From an uncultured Rikenellaceae bacterium (lineage in GTDB: Bacteria > Bacteroidota > Bacteroidia > Bacteroidales > Rikenellaceae), in the NCBI GenBank assembly GCA_910588925.1, contig CAJURV010000035.1, forward strand, positions 1 through 20,844: DNA of 20,844 nucleotides. The letters run 5' to 3'. Position numbers and translations under genes: made by a program. Shown here one piece after another: positions 15,304 to 20,844 of the stretch. The notes below the pieces were generated by a model. It worked only from the letters and a program-made list of their open reading frames with translations, did not search any database and was not told where the DNA came from. The number at the start of each line of letters is the position of its first letter. Position 1 is the stretch's first letter.

Positions 15304-18051
15304 TTAGTAATAGCTGTCGTAGATGTTGTCCAGATAGCCGCTGCTCTTCTCGTATTTCAGGTCGGACAACATTCCCGATTTGACCCTTATGTTGAAGTTC
15401 CAGCTCTTGCGGAAACCTATGGGCACCCATGTGAAGCTCATCTGCCAGCAATGCAGGTCGCGAGTGAGCGTCACCGAACCAGGTGTCAGTTTCATGCTCT
15501 CGAAGTCGAAGCCTCCGTTGAAGTCGAGCCCGAATTTGGACGTCAGGTTGATTGATCCGTTGAAGTTGAGCGTCTGTGTGATAGACGATGTAAGGCCGGG
15601 TTTGGAGTAGCTGAAGTTGTAGTTGAACGTCAGGTTCCACGGCACCGAGAAGTCGTAATATTTCATCGAAAGCAGCCGTTGTTGTTCGGCATAGCTGACC
15701 TGATTGCGCGAAAAGAACTCCTGTTGCTCGGGGGTAGCCGAGGCGGGCAGGGCGTTGCTTCCCGTGCCGCCCTCCAGCCCGAATACGCTTCGGAACGAGT
15801 ATCCGAACGAGAAACCGAGGCTGGTCAGACGCACCAGCTTGTTGTTGTGAGACATGGCGAAGTGGCGTGTCTTGCGGCCTTGTGCGTCGACGGCGTATGG
15901 GTCGAGCGTGGCGTTGAAGTTGATACCCAGTGAGTTGAACAGGGTCGTTCGTGCCGATATGACGAACGGTGCCAGCTTCATGGAGTCGGCGAGGAAGTTG
16001 TACGACGAACTTATGTTCAGGTTCTCGAGAAGTTTGATCTTCTTATATCCGGTGGTGTCCTTGTCGGAACGTACCTTCATCTCCAAAGTGTTGCCCAAAG
16101 AGAAGTTAAGCGATGCGCTCCTGCCGCGCGACGGAACCCCGTATATGTTGTCCTGATAGGGCGAGTAGTAGCCTATGGTGCCGAGTGTGTCGGTCTGTAT
16201 CGGACGCCAGAACCCGTGCTTGGAGTCTCCGAAGTCGGGGGCGAACGATCCGCTTATCGACGGGGTCATCACATGTCGTATGGCCTTGACCGGGCCGCCG
16301 TCCTTGAACTCGAACATGCCGTAGAGACGGGTGGTGAAGCTGGCCGATATGCGGTAGTCGTAGACGCGATAGAAGCCGTGCGTGGTGTCGGTAGCCACCT
16401 GCTTGGCGAGCACAGGGTCCCACTCACGGTTGACACGGTCGAAGTACCACCGTTCGGTGTAGTTGAACGACGGACTTATTGTCAGGTATTTGAGTATGTT
16501 GAACGATGTCGATACCGGTATTTCGTGGCGCATGCCGTACTTCATGTCCTTTTTGAACATTTCGCTAGAAAAGAGCCTGTTCTGTTTGGTGGAGACGTTG
16601 TTGTTGAAAGTGGCCGTGTAGCTGAACGAGATCTTCTCGTACCACCGTTGTTTGCCGGTAGCGTTCTTGCGCTGGAACGGAAAGACGCGCGAGACGTTGA
16701 ACACGAAGTTGGGTAACGAGAGCATTACCGTCGAGTCGCGGTTGTTCTGCGAGTGTTGCAGGTTGGTGCTCAACGAGAACGGGGTACCGGCCCATGTGCG
16801 CGAATAGGCTATGGACGAGTTGGTCTGCGAGCTGACGTAGTCTTGTATGTTGGTGGCATCGTATTTGTTGTAGCTGCTGGTGGAGTAGTTGACGCTGGCC
16901 GAGAATGTCGATCCGGGACGGAATTTAGGGTCCTGCGAATGGGTCCACATTATGCGGTAGTTGTTCATGTTGGCGTAGTCGGTGGAGCCGCGTTGGCCTA
17001 TTATGTCCTTTGAGTAGCTGAGGTTGAAGTTGCCGTTGAACTTGTATCGCTTGCGGTAGGTCGATATCGCCGAGGCCTCCCACGACCCCATGGTGTAGAT
17101 GCCGCCGGTGAGGGCTAAGTCCATGTAGTCGTTGAATACAAAGTAGTAACCGCCGTTACGCAGGTAAAAACCCTTGATGTTCTCTTCGCCCACTGTGGGG
17201 ATTATCACCCCCGAGTTGCGGCTGCTCATCATGGGAAAGAAGCCGAACGGCACCCCTATGGGCAGAGGCACGTCTTCCAGCACCATATACGACGGCCCTA
17301 TTATCATCTTCTTGGTATTCTTGCCGTTGACGTATTGCGCCTTTGTCATGGCGAGGTAGAAGTGAGGGTGGTCGGCGTCGCAGGTGGTGAATGTGCCGCC
17401 GGCTATGTTGTAGATCTCGTCGTCGGCTTTCTTTATCTTCCTTGCACGGAGCGTGCCTTCGCCCTCCTTGGTGAGTACTCCGTGTATGGTGGACATCTCC
17501 GTCTTGGTGTTGTATATGATGGAGTCCATGTTGTAGTCGGTCTCCCCCTCCTTGAATACCGGCTTCTTGTATTTGCCGGTAAGGGTATCTACGGAGCCGT
17601 AAGCCGATATGAGATCGCCGTCTACGTCCATCGTTATGAAATCGGCGGTGAGCGACTTGTCCTGGAAGTTTACCTGGCCGTCGTTATATATGTATATGAG
17701 GTTGTTTTTGAGGTCGTAGACTATGGAGTCCTTGCTGCTTCCGGTCACTACGTCGGGGAGGAACGATTTTACCGGCTCGAGGCTGTCGGTGCCGGTGCTG
17801 TCGGCGGCGGGGGCGCCGATGCTGTCCGTAGATGCGGAGACGGTGTCGCGGCCGTTTATCATCTCTCGGGCTATCTCGCGCATGTGGCGGCGTGCGTCGC
17901 GACGGCTGCCGTATACGGTGTCGGCCGTAATCGTGGCGGTTTCGTCCGGCGACGATGCGTTAGCCTCTCTGCCTCCCACCGAAGCGAACATGGGCAGGAA
18001 AAGCAATGAGACCGCTACAGTGAGCAGGTATTTTAACTTATCGTGATGCAA
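15304..18051 (-). CDS. lptD: LptD: outer-membrane LPS assembly protein
   Basis: 915 aa. A signal peptide (about 1-24) is followed by a low-complexity stretch. An OstA/LptA-like beta-jellyroll covers about 108-270 (QVNFQDKSLTADFITMD, GGTFTTCDADHPHFYL, GVPFGFFPMMSSRNSGVIIP), and an LptD barrel of many amphipathic strands runs to the end. The protein is expected to place LPS in the outer leaflet of the outer membrane, together with LptE, which is not in this window. Only two cysteines are present, C224 in the jellyroll and C868 in a late strand (DLHCWQMSFTW). The first aligns with C173 of E. coli (FTSC motif) and the second with the C724-C725 pair. The gene is divergent from the amidase gene, with a consensus promoter in between. 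It is longer than E. coli LptD (784 aa), as is usual in Bacteroidetes. Confidence 0.92.
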   Translation of the reverse strand: MHHDKLKYLLTVAVSLLFLPMFASVGGREANASSPDETATITADTVYGSRRDARRHMREIAREMINGRDTVSASTDSIGAPAADSTGTDSLEPVKSFLPDVVTGSSKDSIVYDLKNNLIYIYNDGQVNFQDKSLTADFITMDVDGDLISAYGSVDTLTGKYKKPVFKEGETDYNMDSIIYNTKTEMSTIHGVLTKEGEGTLRARKIKKADDEIYNIAGGTFTTCDADHPHFYLAMTKAQYVNGKNTKKMIIGPSYMVLEDVPLPIGVPFGFFPMMSSRNSGVIIPTVGEENIKGFYLRNGGYYFVFNDYMDLALTGGIYTMGSWEASAISTYRKRYKFNGNFNLSYSKDIIGQRGSTDYANMNNYRIMWTHSQDPKFRPGSTFSASVNYSTSSYNKYDATNIQDYVSSQTNSSIAYSRTWAGTPFSLSTNLQHSQNNRDSTVMLSLPNFVFNVSRVFPFQRKNATGKQRWYEKISFSYTATFNNNVSTKQNRLFSSEMFKKDMKYGMRHEIPVSTSFNILKYLTISPSFNYTERWYFDRVNREWDPVLAKQVATDTTHGFYRVYDYRISASFTTRLYGMFEFKDGGPVKAIRHVMTPSISGSFAPDFGDSKHGFWRPIQTDTLGTIGYYSPYQDNIYGVPSRGRSASLNFSLGNTLEMKVRSDKDTTGYKKIKLLENLNISSSYNFLADSMKLAPFVISARTTLFNSLGINFNATLDPYAVDAQGRKTRHFAMSHNNKLVRLTSLGFSFGYSFRSVFGLEGGTGSNALPASATPEQQEFFSRNQVSYAEQQRLLSMKYYDFSVPWNLTFNYNFSYSKPGLTSSITQTLNFNGSINLTSKFGLDFNGGFDFESMKLTPGSVTLTRDLHCWQMSFTWVPIGFRKSWNFNIRVKSGMLSDLKYEKSSGYLDNIYDSYY

Positions 18052-18067
18052 AATCGCCGCATTTATT

Positions 18068-18075
18068 TAACTTTG
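18068..18075 (+). promoter_or_regulatory. Candidate -7 box for the amidase gene
   Basis: TAACTTTG, followed by CA, fits the Bacteroidetes -7 consensus TAnnTTTG exactly. No TTTG is found at the expected -33 position (about 18045), so the promoter is incomplete or weak. Transcription from here would give a leader of about 130 nt before the ATG at 18211. No better box was seen nearer to the gene. Confidence 0.45.
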
Positions 18076-18169
18076 CAGAGGACCTCGGTGCAGTGTGTAA
18101 ACCCCGGCGATGTCTGAATCGTCGCTGTCTCAACGTGTTAGCCACGTATGGGCACATTAGTCCGAATCA

Positions 18170-18200
18170 CAAAAATATGAAAATTTCTCAAAAGGACAAA
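18170..18200 (-). promoter_or_regulatory. Bacteroidetes-type promoter for lptD
   Basis: On the minus strand TTTG (18200-18197) is followed after exactly 19 nt by TATTTTTG (18177-18170), matching both the -33 and -7 consensus (TAnnTTTG) with ideal spacing. The leader to the lptD ATG at 18051 would be about 110 nt. The -33 box lies only 11 nt before the amidase start codon, so the two divergent control regions overlap. Confidence 0.6.
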
Positions 18201-18210
18201 CGATACACTT

Positions 18211-19422
18211 ATGAAGCGTCCCTTAGTCGTGCTCTTGTTTTGGACTATGTCGGCCCTCTTGTGCGTCATGCCGGATAGGGTATGCGGACAGGCCGTACGT
18301 AAAGTGGTGATCGATGCCGGACACGGCGGAGGAGATCCGGGGGCCAATTATTCCGGGTGCCGGGAGAAAGATATAACCTTGCGCGTGGCTCTGTCGGTGG
18401 GCGATCAGATAAAGAGGCGTTTCCCCGATGTGACTGTGGTGTACACCCGTAGCACCGATTCGGCCGTGGCTCTGGTAGACCGTAGCCGTAAGTCCAACGA
18501 TTCCAATGCCGATCTGTTCATATCCATACACGTCAATGCCGCCACTTCGCCGTCTCCGTGCGGTTACGAGACATACGTGATGGGGCCGGGCAAGACTAAG
18601 CAGAACATGGACGTGGCCATGCGCGAGAATAGCGTTATCACGTACGAGGACGACTATCTCAAAGTGTATGACGGTTTCGATCCGTCGTCGGCCGAGTCGT
18701 ATATATTGTTCTCCCTCATGCAGGACGCCTATTTCGAGCGTAGTTTGCGTTTCTCGCAGATACTTCAGGAGCAGTACGCCAAACGTATGCCGTCCACTTC
18801 GGTCAACCGCGGGGTCAAGCAGGCCGGGTTCCTCGTGTTGTGGCGTACCGCTACGCCCAGTGTCCTTACGGAGATAGGCTTTTTGAGCAACGAGACCGAG
18901 CGTCGCTATATGATGTCGGATGCGGGATGTCGCAATATAGCCCTGTCTATAACGGAGGCTTTCGCTACATATAAAAAGGAGATGGATGCCGTTTACGGGG
19001 CGGAACATCCTTCGGCTCCGGTGAAACCGTCCGGCGGCTCCGCTACGGCTTCGTCGGCGGGTGCGCAAGGTGCGGCGGCCAAGGCCGACGGGACGGTATC
19101 GGTATCGCCGCGGTCGTCATCCGCCGTCACTACGGGAGGCGCGGCGCGCTCGTATCGTAACGTACGCTTCAAGATACAGATAAAGAGCGCAGCATCGCCG
19201 ATAAAGCGCAATGCCTCCGAGCTGGGGTGCTATGCCTCGTCGGCGGAGGAGCGCATGATAGACGGCAGGTATAAATATTTCGTAGGTAATGTGAAATCTT
19301 ATAAAGAAGCGTTATCTTTGCAGGCAGAGGTGCGTGCGAAAGGTTTTGCCGACGCTTTCGTGGTGTCGTTCGCCTCGGGGAGCGTCATACCCGTGGCCGA
19401 TGCGCGTGCCGTGGCTCCTTAA
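18211..19422 (+). CDS. N-acetylmuramoyl-L-alanine amidase (Amidase_3) with C-terminal SPOR-like domain
   Basis: 403 aa. A signal peptide (about 1-27, ending VCGQA) is followed by an Amidase_3 domain (about 30-255). The zinc ligands are H38 in DAGHGG, E52 in GCREKDITL and H107 in ISIHVNA; the catalytic Glu is E221 in LTEIGFLSN. An Ala/Ser/Gly-rich linker (about 266-312) leads to a C-terminal domain (about 317-390, with RFKIQIKSA and YKYFVGNVKSYKEAL) that looks like a SPOR domain, which binds denuded glycan strands at division sites. The enzyme cuts the bond between muramic acid and the peptide stem and should help daughter cells separate. It is divergent from lptD and 21 nt ahead of the MCE gene, probably one transcript. 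Confidence 0.92.
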   Translation: MKRPLVVLLFWTMSALLCVMPDRVCGQAVRKVVIDAGHGGGDPGANYSGCREKDITLRVALSVGDQIKRRFPDVTVVYTRSTDSAVALVDRSRKSNDSNADLFISIHVNAATSPSPCGYETYVMGPGKTKQNMDVAMRENSVITYEDDYLKVYDGFDPSSAESYILFSLMQDAYFERSLRFSQILQEQYAKRMPSTSVNRGVKQAGFLVLWRTATPSVLTEIGFLSNETERRYMMSDAGCRNIALSITEAFATYKKEMDAVYGAEHPSAPVKPSGGSATASSAGAQGAAAKADGTVSVSPRSSSAVTTGGAARSYRNVRFKIQIKSAASPIKRNASELGCYASSAEERMIDGRYKYFVGNVKSYKEALSLQAEVRAKGFADAFVVSFASGSVIPVADARAVAP

Positions 19423-19443
19423 TACGGATTTAAAAGTAAAGAC

Positions 19444-20388
19444 ATGAGGATAAGAAGAGAGGTTAAGATGGGGATTTTCGGCATTATAATAATAGCCGCG
19501 TCCTATTGGGGTATAACTTTTCTGAGAGGCTTGGATATTTTGGCTAGCACCGACACTTTTTATGCTCGTTATGAGCAGAGCAACGATATAGAGGTGTCGT
19601 CGCCGGTGCTGGTGCGCGGTATCAAGGTCGGTACCGTGACGGCCGTGGAGGTGGGTTCGGTACACGAGCCCGTCACCGTTACCATGAAAGTGCGGTCTAA
19701 GTATGTCATACCGTCCAACTCGGTGGCGGTGATAGCCAGCAAGTCGTTGTTAGGCGGCAAAGCCATAGTGATGCAGATAGGCGATTCCGATATTCCTCTG
19801 AAAGACGGCGACACCGTCAAGGGGGCTGTCGATAACAATATAGCCGACCAGATAGAGGATGTGAAAAGCAGGCTGACCGGCGCTCTCGACCAGCTCTCGG
19901 TGACGCTCGAAGGGCTCAATAAGGTTTTGTCAGACGAGAATATAGCCTCTATCTCGTCTACTATAGGCAATATAAACAAGGCCAGCCGTAATGCAGATAT
20001 GGCCGTATCCGATCTTCGTGTCAAGTTGGGTGACATAACGTCCGACTTGAGCGTGCTTACCGCAGAGTTGAGCCGCACGGCGCCGCAGTTGGGACGTACC
20101 ATAGACAACCTGTCGTCGATAAGCGATACGCTCACCGTATCGCTCCCCGAGTTGATAGCATCCATTAACAACACCGTAGGAGATGTCGATAATACCGTGA
20201 AAGCCATGACGAGCAAAGACGGGACTATCGGCAAGTTGCTGACCGACGGCGGAATGTATGATAATCTCAACAAATCGTCGGCCAGTCTGAATGCTTTGTT
20301 GGTAGACATTAGGGAGAATCCGAAACGGTATGTTCATATCTCCGTTTTCGGACGTTCCGATAAACAAAGGAAACAGAAAGAGGAGTAG
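19444..20388 (+). CDS. MCE/MlaD family lipid-transport protein
   Basis: 314 aa. An N-terminal TM anchor (about 8-26) leads to an MCE domain (about 37-118, with VRGIKVGTVTAVEV and ASKSLLGGKAIVMQIG). A long helical coiled-coil-like region (about 133-290) has heptad-like Leu and Ile spacing (ISSTIGNINKASRNADMAV). It ends with NPKRYVHISVFG, a typical close for Bacteroidetes members. MCE proteins form hexameric rings that carry phospholipids between inner and outer membranes, usually with an MlaE permease and MlaF ATPase. Neither of these is in the window, but they are often encoded elsewhere in Bacteroidetes. The gene follows the amidase by 21 nt and is closed by a strong terminator. Confidence 0.9.
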   Translation: MRIRREVKMGIFGIIIIAASYWGITFLRGLDILASTDTFYARYEQSNDIEVSSPVLVRGIKVGTVTAVEVGSVHEPVTVTMKVRSKYVIPSNSVAVIASKSLLGGKAIVMQIGDSDIPLKDGDTVKGAVDNNIADQIEDVKSRLTGALDQLSVTLEGLNKVLSDENIASISSTIGNINKASRNADMAVSDLRVKLGDITSDLSVLTAELSRTAPQLGRTIDNLSSISDTLTVSLPELIASINNTVGDVDNTVKAMTSKDGTIGKLLTDGGMYDNLNKSSASLNALLVDIRENPKRYVHISVFGRSDKQRKQKEE

Positions 20389-20408
20389 CTATTTTCTCGA
20401 TGTGGTTT

Positions 20409-20449
20409 AAGCCCCCGGTTCGATTTAGACAAAATCGAACCGGGGGCTT
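20409..20449 (+). terminator. Strong intrinsic terminator after the MCE gene
   Basis: An 18-bp perfect stem: AAGCCCCCGGTTCGATTT (20409-20426), the 5-nt loop AGACA, then its exact reverse complement (20432-20449). A T-rich stretch (CGGTTTGTTTA) follows. It starts 20 nt after the MCE stop codon. On the minus strand it would also stop transcripts coming from the right. Confidence 0.85.
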
Positions 20450-20844
20450 CGGTTTGTTTAGGGCTTTTGTCGTTTTTAGGATTTCATGATGGATGGAATA
20501 TGTCTTGCGGGGCATTTGCTGTATGAAAAAACGGAATTGTGTTTTATGCTTTTTTTGTATGATTTGTAAATAATGATTTTGGGGTTTGGCCGTAATACGC
20601 ATTAGCAGACCTTTTCGTTTGGATGGGCAGAGACGATTCTTTCAATATATGTTGCATGGTGATGGTACTTTTATAGCTATTTTGTTCGGTTTCATAGGGT
20701 CAGAGCCTGCGGGGGACCGCACCTCGCGTGACATTCAAGAAAATGATTTTATATAAAGTAAGCGGGAAATGCTATAATAACCAATCGTATAAGCGGGCCT
20801 CCGTTGGGGGAGGCTCCGGCCCGCTCATCCCTCGTTCCTCGGGA
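20450..20844. other. Gene-free right end of the window
   Basis: No ORF with protein-like features, tRNA or known RNA was recognised in about 395 bp. Bases 20461-20580 are rich in T and G and poor in C on the plus strand (9 C in 120). A small GCGG-GGGA-CCGC hairpin followed by ACCTCGC lies at about 20709-20727. A GC-rich hairpin closes the region (20792-20825). A gene on either strand may begin or end just beyond the window. Confidence 0.5.
20792..20825. other. GC-rich hairpin with two alternative pairings
   Basis: AGCGGGCC (20792-20799) pairs with GGCCCGCT (20818-20825). Alternatively GCCTCC (20797-20802) pairs with GGAGGC (20809-20814), and the two cannot both form fully. No T-run follows on either strand, so it is not a standard terminator. 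It may be a Rho-type end, an mRNA leader structure or a repeat; the gene it serves is outside the window. Confidence 0.45.

Noticed and set aside
20309..20602. Minus-strand 97-aa open frame at the right end
   Set aside because: It reads through the terminator stem and into the MCE gene; no protein-like features.

Overview
The window comes from a Bacteroidales bacterium. The evidence is a complete Bat aerotolerance-type operon, a Bacteroidetes-style LptD, periplasmic FKBP lipoproteins, and promoter-like sites matching the Bacteroidetes TTTG / TAnnTTTG consensus. The species cannot be named from the sequence alone. I count 15 protein genes. Thirteen lie on the minus strand (about 0.2 to 18.05 kb) and two on the plus strand (18.2 to 20.4 kb). 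I saw no tRNA, rRNA, CRISPR array, insertion sequence or phage gene.

Region 1 (160-8926, minus): a MoxR/VWA/Bat operon, read from right to left as moxR, a DUF58 VWA protein, a DUF4381/BatD-like membrane protein, batC, batA, batB, batD, batE, then a strong intrinsic terminator 3 nt after the batE stop. It holds one AAA+ ATPase, three VWA proteins (one cytosolic, two in the membrane), two BatD-like exoplasmic/TM/cytosolic proteins and two TPR proteins. batC sits before batA, not between batB and batD as I recall it from Bacteroides. The only large gap in the operon (235 bp, between moxR and the DUF58 gene) is filled by a 73-bp tandem repeat. Its two units fold into the same hairpin with compensatory base changes.

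Region 2 (9090-10878, minus): a CPA1-type K+(Na+)/H+ antiporter with a TrkA-C domain. A good promoter candidate lies upstream, followed by a 319-bp gene-free stretch holding a weak terminator and a degenerate copy of the hairpin repeat.

Region 3 (10879-18051, minus): lptD, then a tightly packed run of an M3 peptidase lipoprotein (Dcp-like), two FKBP-type prolyl isomerase lipoproteins and a short RsmI-type methyltransferase. The last four genes overlap or nearly touch. LptD has only two cysteines, placed where one interdomain disulfide would be expected.

Region 4 (18211-20388, plus): divergent from lptD, an N-acetylmuramoyl-L-alanine amidase with a C-terminal SPOR-like domain and an MCE/MlaD protein, closed by an 18-bp perfect terminator stem. 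The last 456 bp contain no gene I can support.

Taken together, the window is mostly core cell-envelope housekeeping (LPS transport, periplasmic folding and peptide turnover, peptidoglycan cleavage, lipid transport) plus the Bat machine. The least explained elements are the covarying hairpin repeats and the modular, reordered Bat operon.
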